DNA from: Ypsolopha sequella
Taxonomy: Eukaryota > Arthropoda > Insecta > Lepidoptera > Ypsolophidae
Reading direction: 5' to 3'
NCBI GenBank assembly: GCA_934047225.1
Contig: OW203989.1
Coordinates: forward strand, 11,569,977-11,633,976
Length of the DNA: 64,000 nucleotides
The position numbers were made by a program, and so were the translations under genes. Each line of letters opens with the position of its first letter. Positions within the stretch are counted from its first letter, which is position 1. Below, one piece after another: positions 1 through 13,570 of the stretch. The notes under the pieces are model-generated. The model saw only the letters and a program-made list of their open reading frames with translations, did no database searches and had not been told where the DNA came from.

Positions 1-494
1 TCGTAGCCGAAGTTGCAGACAAAAAATTTAATGAAATAGCATAACGCGTAGTACGAGTAGATACAGAATGACATAACATAACCGACCAAAAATCCAACGA
101 AAAACCCTCTGGGCATGTCACAACAAGTTGCAAATTCCAAGACCGTATCTACGCAATAACCTGCCGTATTTTCAAAGAGATATCAATAGGCAGGATATAG
201 GCCAGTCGGGGGCATCAGCACGCAGCGACCTTGCTGTCTGTACTCTACTCACGGTCACTTGGGTATGACTCATCTGATGAAATTCGGGGTTCCGTGCTAT
301 TTTAAACACCTTTGAAAATAATGATGAAACTGATCATGAAACAGAGACAGATTTGGTGTTAAAGATAGGTACATAAAATAACATACATAATTATAAATGC
401 AGCTGGTTTCAGTCTCTGGAAGAAGAAATTTTGAATTTGGAAACAAATACCACACGATTGGTACACTTTGTACTTATACTTTATATGTACTTTA

Positions 495-760
495 TACAAG
501 GTGTAACAGAAAGTTGTAACCATATTTGAAGAGCTTATTCAGTCAATGGTATAGAACAACTTTTACTATGGAACAAAACTTGTATCTCGAAAAAAAATAT
601 ACATTTTCATAGAAAAATGCAATGCCGCTCGGTCGAAATGAATGGAAGGGCAAATTTTTTTTTTGAGATTTCAGGTTTGTCTCTATAGTAAAAGTTGTTC
701 TATACCATTGATTGAATAAGCTCTTCAAACATGGTTACACCTTTCTGTTACAACCTGTAT
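495..760. mobile_element. Palindromic MITE
   Basis: The outer arms match in inverse orientation: TACAAGGTGTAACAGAAAG on the left and its near complement at the right end. Both arms include the GAAGAGCTTATTCAGTCAATGG block, giving about 100-bp imperfect arms. Another partial copy of the left arm lies at 63720-63780. It carries no protein. Confidence 0.75.
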
Positions 761-765
761 AGGTA

Positions 766-3144
766 TGTATTTGAGAACAAAATATTTATACTTCTTCCCA
801 AACATTTCCATCGTATTTCAAAGAATTGACGTATCGACTACCCTAAACATATCCAGTTCAAAATGAGATCTCATTAAAACATCAAAGACAGAATGCACGA
901 CCAAGCTTTAAACTAATTTAAACAGATCCGGAGATTAACGCAAGGAAACCTGACAACAGGATATGTCAATTTAAACTAGTTGAATGCGAAGAAAATGATG
1001 TCATAGCTACCTCTTATGTTGAAGATGCTGCACACCTTCTTTCTAACAACACTCTTGTTGTTGCGGAATCCGTTGACGCTTCTAAGGAGGTAGATGATGT
1101 CAGAGATAAATGAACAGCAGCATTGGACATGGTTGAATATTGAAAGGTGCGGTACGATATGCGTATGAATTGGTGAGGAGGCAGGACGTGCGCGAGTAAC
1201 AAAGGGATATCTGTAAACAGGCCATTAATAAGGAGTCGGTCGCAGGGCTCCGCGTCGGGCTTCCGTCGCGTTCCGGGAAGCGTCGACTCGCGACAGGACA
1301 GGAATAGCTACGTTTGTACTCAACTCTAACTGGCTGAGGGTATTGCTGTTGCAAGGACACTCCCGATCTAAATTCAACATTAGCTTAGAATTGACGCTAT
1401 TTTCTTCAAACAAAAAACAGGTTTTTCCCAGATGAAACTAACGCAAAGATTCAAATGTGATCAAGACTTAAATCCGCATACTGTGATCTGTTTGCTGATG
1501 GATGGCAGAAAATATTGTCAGAGTGTTTGTGTTTTTGTGAGAGGGACTGTTTCTGACTTTATGTGTTATTCTTATTTATTTTAGTTGATTGTTTTGTGTT
1601 TGTATTACTATCTTTAATTATTGTAATTGGTTTGTCCGTTTTAATTAAAGTAAATAAATAAATAAATAAATACATAACAGCCGTTAAATAAAATAAAAAA
1701 AACTATAAAAATATATTTCTAAAATTTTATTTTTTCAAGATTTTCTTAAACACTTTATAATATGAGGTCTGTAACTGAATGAAACTGTTATCCCAACTGT
1801 GTCAGAGCAATATTCCCTTATCAAATCTAAGTTATATGAGTGGAAGTTTATCTCAAAAAGCTACTTAATGTTTACGATTTATAAAATCTGTTATGAAAGG
1901 AGCTCCTCATAAAGACATTTATAATACTAAAGTGTCCCCAAGAACGCGGCGGATCAAAAAACATTCCGATCATTATACTAATACTATGAAGGCTTTTCAA
2001 AAACACACCTCTATTATGGTGGAAGGACGGAATCGGCCAAAGGTGGCAATCTCGGAGATGTGTTTACTCACATTGTACCATCACGTTCTCAAAATGAAAC
2101 AACGATACATCATTTCCATGAGAAGGAAAAGGACAAGGAGCTGGTTTGGACCACCTTGTTAGTCGTAATCGGTTTACTGGTCGTGTTAAAATTAACTTAT
2201 TATAATTTATAAATGGGGCTTAGCTTAGAGGGGACGGTTCGGTGACTTTATCGATATTTCTGCCAACCTTATTGCAAAGGACTTATAATATTTTCACAAG
2301 ATATGAACCGTTTTATTTTGCGTTGATCAATAAATATAAATAATAATATTATTTTGAGCAGAAATCCTTTTTAGTCAATTGAGCACAGTTAAGTATATAT
2401 TTTTCGCAAAATTGTTACGCTCATTTATTCAAAATATTCGCACACGTGAACTTTTACAGGTTTTAAATATACATATTATAATATAATTCATATTGTAACT
2501 TTTGCTGTAGAAGCTTATTGTTTCTTAAAACCAAAAGCTTAAAACTTAATTCTTATTTGAAAGACCACCACCGGTTACTGAAAGTTCCCTTATATGGGGT
2601 CGACCACAATCCTCCGCACGACTTAGCAAATCGATTTTTCGGTAATAGCCAAATACGTGACTGACAAACGGTAGCGCTCGAGAACTTGATACCTTCCGAT
2701 TATTTGTAAATAATCGATTGAATACTTGCTTGGAGATAGTTCACATAAAATTATAATGTGTACGATATTTTAGTCTTTTTTCCGATTCTTTTACTATACT
2801 GCGAGTATCACAAAATAAATATTTAAATAAACCATTGTCTATGAAATAAACTAACCAATTATTTATAATATCAACCAAAAAACAGATTGACCCTGCAGTC
2901 ACGTTCAAAATATACCTACCTAGCAGTTTTGTAAGACTTGTAAGTATCTGAAACCCAAGACTAAAGTACTATCAAGTCTCTAAAACATTTAGTCAATTAA
3001 TCAAACAACGCAACGTTGAGAATAAGAATGAGAACGGCGAATGAGAGCTAGGCCGAAAAAAGTGTAAGACTTCGACCGTCACGACACTTTTGCAATAGTA
3101 CGTTAGAACTTTGTTCCAACCGGGTATCCCACGACACCTCTTGT
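766..3144. other. AT-rich non-coding stretch
   Basis: Mostly AT-rich unique-looking sequence. At 1014-1413 a less AT-rich segment keeps three overlapping minus-strand frames of 62-86 codons with no recognisable domain. It could be a decayed coding fragment. No splice structure or homology motif supports a gene. Confidence 0.5.
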
Positions 3145-3240
3145 TTTTTGAGGGTTCCGTACCCGAAGGGTGCCAAACGGGAGCCTATTACCATGCCTCC
3201 GCTGTCTGTCAGTCAGTCTGTCCGTCTGTCACTGGGGTCT
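3145..3240. repeat. Interspersed repeat of the 'gggttccgtacc' family
   Basis: It holds GAGGGTTCCGTACCCGAAGG, then CGCTGTCTGTC and CCGTCTGTC runs, the same order as at 26920-27010. Downstream to 3600 is low-complexity A/T with no gene evidence. Confidence 0.7.
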
Positions 3241-3599
3241 ACAGCTTTAGCCGTTATAGGTAGCCTGTTTAAATTTTTACCTAATACGTTTTACTATCAC
3301 GGTAAATAATAATAATAAAAAAATTTTATCCAAGGGTGTCCCCATACAAAAAAAAACTCGAAAAGTAGCATTTTTTTACTTTGTCATGTCCTCCCCGCCC
3401 CCCTTATTTCCGAAACAAGAGAACCAAAAAATATGAAAAAATCATGATAATAGGTGATTTTTACAGATTACAGAAAAAACAGCGGTTTCGATATTGCTTG
3501 CCAGAGTTGCCAGGCGCTACTATTTTAAAATCTTTTCAGCTAGTTTTGAGCTTCTTGTTTTATAAGTCAGAATAAAATCACGATACTTTAAAAAATACA

Positions 3600-5874
3600 T
3601 TGGCTAGTCAAGACTTAAGTCTTACCGGAGCAGAATTTCAAAAAGTAGTTTGGTATATGCGCAAAAATAAATATCATAAATCTAAATTACTTAAATTTTG
3701 TTCTTAAAACTAGTTCCCAAACATGAGGATCTTTCTGCTGCTATCGCTCTCCCGCACTTTGCTGTACCTTTTATTATTTTTTTCGTACGCGAGAACTCAA
3801 AATTCAGATCGACAACTATCACTTTTTATTTTCCAATAAAATACCTGTATGGAAATAAAGTCTGAACGGATTCCTTTTTTAATTTGTGGTTTAGTTTAAA
3901 AAATAAGGCTAGTAATAAACGGTCCGAAAACTAAATTAAAAATGAGGATGTTCAATTTATGAATGTCATTGCTTTAAATACTTATCTACCGAAAACTTCT
4001 CTGTGCTAATAAATATACGAAAAATACCGAAAACTACTGGCAGCTATTTTTATCGTAGGTCTCAGAATATATATATTTTTTTGTATGTCATGAATTCTGT
4101 TAAAACTAGAGACCGCCTAACACGCTCCTCCTAGCTTCGCTCGTCGTCGCACCTATTTTTTACTTTTGGTTCATAGTTTTTTTTTTACTATGTTTTTCAA
4201 GTAATGTGTAAGTTAGTATTTCTTTCGGAAGTTCAGTAATTTATTCATTACCTAAACCAGCGGGCCTATTATGTATCTCTAGTTGCCTTCTGTACTGGGT
4301 GCCTATCATCAAAAACATATACCATCGAATTCCGATTTCCTAACGCTATGTTCGCACTTCAAGTGACGACACAGATTGTTAATAGTTCAATACCCACTAA
4401 AGGCAATTTTGAAATTTCAGTTTTTATCTATGTTTTTGATGATAGGCACCTAGTACAGTTGGCGACTAAATATACACAATAGGGGGGCAGGTGGTCGTGA
4501 GAAATTTTAGTTTGCTATGTTTAATTTATTTTGTCAGTAGATGTTACACAATTAAATTTGTATATTTTTCGACAACTAATTTTTCCGCTGCTCAGATAGT
4601 ATAAGAGTGTGCAGCAGTTTGCTGGGAATTAATTTGTTTTTCGGAGGCCTTATTTTATCCAAAAAATAAACATAAAACCTACCAAATACATAATTCCACC
4701 CGTGGCCCGTGACATCAGAAATTGTGCCATACGAAGTTCAATCTAGTCAAAGCGAGATCGAGAATATCAGGGGTTGACAAAGCCTTAAAGGCTTGCTTTT
4801 GTCGCATTAATGTTGCTTTGGCATCTATATTGTTGTTATTTACCATAATATTTTTGGGATTCCGTACCCGTATTGTGTGCGGTGGTACAGAATCCTTTGC
4901 GCGCGGGTCTATCTCGCCCAAATATGTGAATTATTTCAGACGCCATCTCCATGCCCAACTTATAAGGACCACGACCGTAAGCATGAAGTGAAGTTATTTG
5001 TAGTGACTTGTCGCGTAACGTCGCGTCGGTAGATCACTCTGTTTTAAATCCGTGGTAGATCACATCGGTGACCGTTGACGAATTCGTTTTGTTACGTTGA
5101 TGACTCCATCGGTCTCTGCGCTCCGAATACCAGCCATTGGACCCGGACCATCGATCTTATGGGAAACTATTGGGATTCAGGTCCCATTAACCCCCTACGA
5201 TGAGAAACTAAGGTGTTTTAGCTAACGCTCTGATCTAGAATGATTTTTGAAATTTTTGTTTAAGGGTTCCCAGATCCCCGTTGATCTTGTCAAGTGGAAA
5301 GTAATAAAAAATGTAAAAAAATCAACCACAAAAGTGAAATAAATAACTCAATTAATTAGACCCCAACACCGATAGCGTCATAATCTCAGTGGGGCAAAAT
5401 CTCAAGGAAAATTATTAAACCAATGTGTTCATAACCAGTGGATAGTTTATTTGTGACTCTATGGCCATTTATCAGGCAGCGGGCGGCCTGCCTACGCTAC
5501 CGGCAAAATATCACTCTAATAACTCTTAACGTCTTGATAATAAAGGCTAAATTAGGCTGAATGGACTCAAAAGAGGTCGCTCAAAGAGTATAGATGGATA
5601 ACGAGGTTTCTTATTGAGATGTAGCGGTAATCTTTACAAAAAGGGACGCATATACGCACACTAATGTGACTTTATGTGACAAAACAAATGCGTTCGATTC
5701 CAAATTTGAAAATTTTGGACCAACCGCAGTCTAGACTGTGGTGGCCACTGGCCAGTAATGGTGGCTGGAATGGTCCGGCCCGGCATTCGGCCCGATAAGT
5801 CGTAATAATAACTGGAGCAATAAAGTGTATAGCCGTGCTTATATCTCTTATTAAAATTTTATATGTCGCAGACA
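3600..5874. other. Non-coding stretch with repeat pieces
   Basis: Contains a fragment at about 4080-4200 sharing its core (ACACGCTCCTCC, GTCGTCGCACC) with the MITE at 8077-8502. Near 4300 and 4440 the sequence ATGATAGGCACC and its complement lie about 130 bp apart, suggesting another small palindromic element. A 'ttccgtacccg...gtacagaatcc' piece lies at 4855-4900. No gene was recognised. Confidence 0.5.
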
Positions 5875-5898
5875 TCTGTATATATAAAATTCAAAGTC

Positions 5899-5942
5899 CT
5901 GACTGACTGACTGACTGACTGACTGACTGACTGACTGACTGA
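5899..5942. repeat. (GACT)n microsatellite
   Basis: About 11 perfect units near the left end of the Helitron-like element. Confidence 0.95.
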
Positions 5943-6698
5943 TATATCAACGCACAGCCTAAACCGCTGGTCTTAGAGACTTGAAATTTTGCATATAGAT
6001 ACCTTTTATAGTGTAGGCATCCACTAAGAAAGGATTTTTCAAAATTCACCCCCTAAGGGGGTGAAATGGGGGTCCAAAGTTTGTATGGGAAAACAAGATT
6101 AGTTACACTATTTTATTCGAGAATTCACAAGAGTACTCCTATCTATAAATGAGTAAACATGTTTTTCAGTTTTTTTCAGAATTCCACCCCTAAAAGGGGG
6201 AAATGGGGTGACAAAGTCTGAAAATCAACATGGGTATCGTTTGTATGGTTTATCGGGTCGCTGATTACGAAAACAACAACGATTTTAAAATCCAACGTAG
6301 TGGACGTAAAAAAGGCATTTCCAGAATTCAACCCCTAAAAAGGGGAAATGGGGTGACAAAGTCTGAAAACTAACATGGGTATCGTTTGTATGGTTTATCG
6401 GGTCGCTGATTACGAAAACAACAACGATTTCTAAACCCAACGTAGTGGACGTGAAATACCATCATCCCCTGTTGGGGTGCGATGGGGTTGATATGTTGAA
6501 ATGTGTAAATATCAATATGGGTGTCGTTTTTATGGTTTTTTGGGACGTTAATTATGAAAATGGCATCGATTTTGAAATTTAATATAGTGGACATGAAAAT
6601 TCTTGAAAGTATGTGTGCCAGAGCAAATCGGCTGTAACAGACGAACAGACAGACAGCCACACAAGTGATCATATTAGAGTTCCATTTTTTCCTTTTGA

Positions 6699-7286
<588 letters not shown>

Positions 7287-8076
7287 TATATCTATATCTT
7301 TCAATATCCCAGCAAAATATTTTTGGAATGGAAGGTTGAAGGGGTTGGACCACGGGGTACCAAAAAAAGTTTTTTTTTATGTGAAAACTTTGACGGCCTG
7401 TTTCTCCCAAACGGCTAGACTTAGACCCATGTTGATGGGTGTCTAGGAAAAGGTTTCGACGAGATCTACCTGCCGAAAGTGTCAAAACTTTACAGATCCG
7501 TATCTCCCAAACAGCTTATGCTAGACCCATGTTCATGGTACTCTAAGAAAAGGGCTCGGCAAGATCTAGATAAAGTTAAAAAAAAAGTCGAAAAAAATAT
7601 TGCCAAACATTTGATCGGCCATATCTCCCGAACGGCTAATCGTAGGGAGTTCGGGTTTCAACTATTGTGATCGGTCAAGCTGGGGCTACATGACCAAAAA
7701 AAAATTAAATTTGACAGGTTTTGACAGTTTTTTGACAGGTCCAAAAAAGTATTCCGATTTGCATAAAACTCAGGGGGCATTCGGGGTCGCCAATTACGCT
7801 GCTGTATTCAAATTTGACATTTTTGACAACTGATATGGATTTTGACACTCTTTCGGAAAAACTTTGATCGGTGAGTCCCCGTGTTTGGCATTCTGGTGAG
7901 GCCGAAAAACGAGCATGTGAGGACGGAGAACGTAGTCTGAGCATGCAAGTTTTTCGGCCGAGCACTACACCTTGACTCCCAGAGGGAGTGAGGGCACTTA
8001 TAATGTTTGTTTCTGAAAAAAATGTAATTTGTTTCCTGTAGGCCACGCGGGCGAAGCCGCGGGCAGAAGCTAGTAT

Positions 8077-8502
8077 CGTATAACACGGCGTATTACACGT
8101 AGGCGCGCCGGATTGAATAACTTCGCTGTATTGTAATGCGGCTTATGACGTTCAGCCAAAATGTCAAAATTATACGTTCGCCAAAGCGATGGCCAACTTT
8201 TAGCCCTATTTTTTTTTTGTATGTATTGTAAATTCTGCTAATACTAGGGCGGTCGCCCCGCCTTCGCTCGGCTTTCGTAATTCATAAACATGACAACCTT
8301 ACACGCTCCTCCTCGCTCCGCTTGTCGTCGCACCTAATTTTGACTTTTGGTAAAACACAAAAAAAAATAGGGCTAAAATTTGGCCATCGTTTTGGCGAAT
8401 GTATCATTTTGACACTTTGGCTGAACGTCATCAGCCGCATTACAATACAGCAACGTTTTTCAATCCGGCGCGCCAACTTGTAATACGGCGCGGTATGTTA
8501 TA
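8077..8502. mobile_element. MITE with about 145-bp terminal inverted repeats
   Basis: The left arm runs from GTATAACACGGCG through GGCGCGCCGGATTGAA and GCCCTATTTTTTTT; the right arm is its near-perfect complement ending CGGTATGTTATAC. It sits a few bases after the Helitron end at 8073. The central part is GC-rich (TCGCCCCGCC, CGCTCCTCCTCGC) and is shared with 4080-4200. Confidence 0.85.
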
Positions 8503-8504
8503 CA

Positions 8505-11500
8505 AATATTATTTCTCTTTTTAAATTCCACAGTATGTTGGTAATTAGAGGGAAGGTTAAAAAACTAACAAATAAAACTTTTTTTTTGTGCTTTTGGCGA
8601 ATGAACCTACGAGTATATTTTTGAACAAAAGTGATCTGCAAAATACAGCATCCACAGAACAAATGGAAACAGCTTATTGTTCAACTCGTAGATCGCGTAG
8701 GAGAGTTGACACAAACTGAGGTGAGGTTTTTTTGGTGGTAGATGACACTCAGGGGGTCGCCGACAAAGACCCCAGGGGGCAATTACGTCAGACGCATACC
8801 TTGCTCGCACTTAATGCCAATACTGAGGCATCAAAGTGCAGCAAAGCAAGATCTTCGTTACTTTATTTCTATTGAATAATTAACACTTCCGAAACACCGT
8901 TGTTGTTTTATACAATATGAGTATTGTGAAACATTCTAGTTTTTCTGAGCTTATAATATATACCCGTCAACGACTAAAGCCTTATTATGAGTATATCGTC
9001 CTTAGTGTTCAGTGAACATTGATTTCTTCCTAATAAATATGTACCTATCAAACAATTAACTAAACATTATAATAGCTAGTTTTTGCAACCCACCCAACTG
9101 AGTCCAATCCAATCTTCATTCAGTAATTCATAAATTCAAAAATAATAAAAATAAAATATCGCTACAACGTCACATTTGGTCTTATATTATTATAAGGTCT
9201 AATACCAATTTATTTGCCATCTATCATTCATCAAGAAAACAATTTTCATATTACCTTTTTCGGATTTAGTTATCCAACCTTTACCGTTTCGGAAGGTTGT
9301 TCTCCTATTAGCGTTTGCAAGACCATAGATAATCATAGTGAATGATGGCACAGGCTAGACGCTGGGGTCATGGCATGACCGCGTAGGCTCTGATTTTGGC
9401 CGGGCCGCCCACTTGGCCATTTACCTGTGGCGGCTATTGTCTACCCACATGTGAGGACTCCACGAGGAAGATGAGACGACTTGGAGACGTGATATCACGG
9501 TTATTTGGAAACAAAACTAGGAGCAGTAAGAGGGACCATGCATCAGTTTGGGCCCACTTTTCCAACATTGTCCAACAGCAATGAAACTCATGTCATATGA
9601 AAGCCCTTAGGGTGTACTTCGTTTCAGCTAAGTTCAAATCAGCGCGAAAATGGTGTTTTGGTACGTTTTATAAAAATTCATAAATATTTATGCCTCAAGG
9701 CTTTTTCAAACTTTGGAGGATAAGATGAAGGCTTCGATGGAGAAAACTCTTTTATTCACTGCAAATTCTGTATGCCGTAATCCTCAAAATGTCATCGGAT
9801 TACTCCGGGCGGCCACACCGTGGTATTTAGCACTAAATCCTTTTCAAATTCCATTATGCTTTTTGCGTTCGCGCAACAAAGACATCTATTTCTGTAGCGC
9901 GACTAATATAGAGTAAACACTACGTTTAGCGGTCACTAACAATTGCTGTGTCCGGTTGTTCCGACGGTCTTCCCGGTAAAAGGGGATCAGAGAGAGACGC
10001 AACTTGTGTGGCGAGAGGAAGTTTTAAGCGTTTCCACCTTTTTGTTGTTCGACGAGCGCGTCCAAAGATAGAAACTTGTAAAGGTTTGCAAGCAAGGAAA
10101 TAAATTCCACTTCTAACCAATTTTATATTTTATTTCTCGGATAAAGTTCGGACGTTTTGTAGATAACAGACTGCATGATATTTGTTAGTAATAAGACCTA
10201 GTACACGATGTAAGAAGTACGCTTGATTTAGAACAAAGGCTTTGGAATAAAATCAAGCAATAAAGAAGAAAGGCAGCAGGAGTGGCGCGTGGGCGTGAGA
10301 AAGCTGCGCGGGCGGCGGCGCTGCGCTGCTAATGCACTGCTCAAACACGCACGTCTCGAACAATACCGAAGGCTTTTTATGTCGTTTATATGTTTGTTAT
10401 ATATTTTTATTAGCATTGACGACTTTAGGAGACAATGAAAATGCGCCTTAGCATTTTCGTAAATAACGGCTCTCGTGAGAAGTAGACGCTTTCTACGAGT
10501 ATATTGGGTTATGCGCAGGCGCCGCGGCTCCCAGAGCGCACAGAGATCCCTATCTGCGCTCCCACAACTCCACTCACGTCGCGGTGACTAATTGCCTCTG
10601 CTCAGCCGCCATGAAATTATCCCATTTAAACACATACATTACAAAACAATAACCTAGAACGCTGATTAATTCACTGAGATTGCCACTTTCTTTCGAATTA
10701 ATATTTTCTGTGTCTTTCTAATTAAAAGTTGGCTAGCAATCGTGAAAAAATATCAGATGCGATGTTTCTTATCAGCTAGGCACGGATTAGACATGGACTT
10801 TATGTAAATCTATTAAGTGCAAGTAAGCGTAACAAATAACAGACTTGGAAGCTCCCTCGTTTCCTAGTTGCAGTGAACAATCCACATCCTACTACGTTTT
10901 CTTATGGGATCGATTCCTTTCAGTGCGTCTCTTAATTGGTAGCTCTTCGGGAACGCCCAGGTTATTGCCGGTTGGTAGAGCCGTCCGTGTTATTAGCTGG
11001 ACGTCAAACGCATGATTGTCCCGCATTAGAGGCGTTTACCCTGTATTTCCATGTGCATGCCTATGGTAATTTGCGCTTGTGAACATAGCATTCCCTCTCA
11101 AATGCTGGATGATTTAATTCTAGCCTTTCATTTCTGTGCTTAGTTTATGCGGCATTCTTATCACTAATCGATCTGTATGCTTTCCTTGGAGCATTTTGCA
11201 ATCATGCGTTTATTATCAGGGGCGCAATATTGCAATTGACTGGGTTGTGGAACAGGGTAGTGGCTCGCCGCGGGCACATGACGAATCCAATTAACAGCAG
11301 TAACGAATGCTGTCGGACGCATACTATTTATGTTTCCTTGCAGTCGCACTGTAAATATTTAGTCCGAGAGGCGTCTGGCTTTGCCCTTGTCTTATCTCTT
11401 CATCACTGAATGATTTCACGGGCAGCTCGACGCGTGCGCCGGTCGACAGCCGTCAACGAACACGTCGCAGCTCGCTAGCGCTAGGAAAGTGCCAGAACAT

Positions 11501-12324
11501 TAAATGTAACATAAACAGTTCCTGTCTTCCTTACAGTCGCTGATAACGGAGTTCATCTACACGTAATGTAGAGCCAATATACTGTAGATCATGAAGGCTA
11601 TGCTGTAAATCTGCGATTGGTCGGCGGCGCGAGTGGCATGCGCGTGGGCATCGACAGGTGATGTCGGACGATTATCTGCTAATTTATACGCGCGGTCAAC
11701 TTCTGTTCTCTCATATTATATTATTCATTTCGACACAGCACAAACGAGCTCGCTAAATATAGAGAGAGGCATTCCGTGAATGGCCGTTTTGTTCTCTGTT
11801 AACTGATTGATTTATTTTCCTTTTTGCGAGACTTTCTGGTTCCTCTTTACGAGTAAAGCAAAGCTTAATGTTTCCTGTCAAGTTGTGTACGTTTTAAAAA
11901 CAGCTTAGCTGACAAATAGTGCGCTAATCAAGTATAACTTCTTAGGGATAAGTTTATCTTTGTGTCTTTTGCCCAGTATAATTTTGTAATTACTTGTTAC
12001 AATAACAAAAGTATGAATTTTTACCATGGTTTTTATTTACCACAATCATGAACGTATGATAATATTCCATCCTGGAGGGAAGTCAGATTTGACCTAAAAG
12101 TTAAGGTAGAGATTAATGTAAAGATGGATCTAAATGCTTTTTATACATTGGTATTATTGATACATGCTGACATATACTCTTCAAATTTTTTAATAGGGTT
12201 TAACCCCTAAGGTAACTCAGAGGTCAAATAAATAAATAAAGTGTCTTTTTATAATAAAACGGATATTTAATATTTAAAATCTTTAATTCCAGAGAGATTT
12301 TGCATTAGAAAATAATTTTGGCAT
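8505..12324. other. Low-repeat stretch with GC-rich islands, no gene recognised
   Basis: GC-rich unique islands lie at about 10280-10340, 10505-10625, 11410-11490 and 11615-11690, standing out from the AT-rich surroundings. The 11.6-kb island carries an ACAGGTG E-box-type site. A 62-codon frame at 9396 has no recognised domain. If the rhomboid-like gene continues leftward, these lie in its intron and could be regulatory; that is inference. Confidence 0.4.
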
Positions 12325-12330
12325 ATGATT

Positions 12331-12472
12331 GTATCGATTCGGTGCAACACGATTTAACTTATTTGACAAGACTAAACTTAATTTAAGCGTTCTGTCTTTT
12401 TCTCTCTGTATCGAGAGGACAAAGACAGGACGCTTAAAATAAAGTTAAGTTGTACTACACCGAATTGACACC
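12331..12472. mobile_element. Palindromic MITE, family A copy 1
   Basis: The arms carry GTATCGATTCGGTGCA and TTTAAGCGTTCTGTCTTTTT with an inverted partner AAGACAGGACGCTTAAA ending at CACCGAATTGACAC. The same family occurs at 40722-40868. Confidence 0.8.
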
Positions 12473-12924
12473 CTTATCTCATCCTCATCTATACCTCATG
12501 TCTTTCAAATAAGATTATAACATGGGAGTACATGCTTCCTTTAATACTAAATGAAATACCTACCCATACATTAGATAGACTAAAAAACTTAAATAATAAT
12601 AAAAAGCGAAAAAGTGCCATAAAGCTTTATTTTCTTCAACATCAGCAGCCTATGGCTGCGTGATGTTATTTAACATAATATAAGTTAGAATTAGTTTAGT
12701 TAGTTTAGCATAAAGTTTGCGATCTCGCCATACCGCGCATAAACCATGTATTTTTAGTCGGATGGCTTTAAACTCTTAAATATTTAAATAATTTTAACTA
12801 TGAATAAATAAATTAAAAAAAAAAAACATGGAAATTGGTTGAGCCGTAGACAGAGAGATTGCTGAAAGAACATGGTACGTACCTGTTGTATTTATTCTGA
12901 TACATAAGGTCGACTAACAACATA

Positions 12925-13190
12925 TACAAGGTGACTTTTTAATCATCGTCCAAATTCATACTGGTGGCTTGGTAAGTGATCAGTATCATGGATCAATAAC
13001 AATTTTGGTGAAATTCGTAAAATGAAATTTCGACTCCCCATAGTGATTCACTCGGGACTGGAACTGAATTTCTATGGGAAGCCGAAATTTCATTTTACGA
13101 ATTTCACAAAAATTGTTACTGATCCAAGATACTGATCACTTATCAAGCCTCCAGTATGAATTTGGACGATTATCAAAAAGTCACCTTGTA
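12925..13190. mobile_element. Palindromic MITE with about 125-bp arms
   Basis: It starts TACAAGGTGACTTTTTAATC and ends with the complement TCACCTTGTA. Both arms include GTCCAAATTCATACTGG and AAATTCGTAAAATGAAATTT. TA lies at both ends, consistent with a TA target duplication of a Tc1/mariner-type element. Confidence 0.85.
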
Positions 13191-13299
13191 TAGTTATCGC
13201 GTACATAATCGTGTACGTACTTTGTTATCAGCTAACTTTGCGGGTAAGATATTAGTGTTACCCGTCTTGCTAAGTTCTTCTTAGCAAGACTAATCGAAT

Positions 13300-13570
13300 G
13301 GGCGGAGTTAGGCATATATTTATTATATGTATTGCATATACATATTTATAGTATTCCTTATTCCTACATCTTTTATTTGATTCAAATGTATTATTAAATT
13401 TAATTAAACCCAACCTTTAGTATTTCCCTGTGTATTTCCCCATATTATTATTTATAAAATAAAACTATTACCTATACACATAGATTATTTAATTACTTAT
13501 ATTACATTAAAACCGACCTGTAATAAGTGTATGTTATACCTACATTACATAAATAAATATATTTAATTTC
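13300..13570. repeat. Interspersed repeat shared with 56740-56910 (opposite orientation)
   Basis: Common blocks include TATTCCTTATTCCTACATC, TTAATTAAACCCAACC and ATTTCCCTGTGTATTTCC, found as complements at 56.75-56.9 kb. No coding content. Confidence 0.7.

Noticed and set aside
1014..1413. Protein-coding gene on the minus strand
   Set aside because: Three overlapping short frames look mildly protein-like, but there is no motif, splice pattern or clear start to choose between them.
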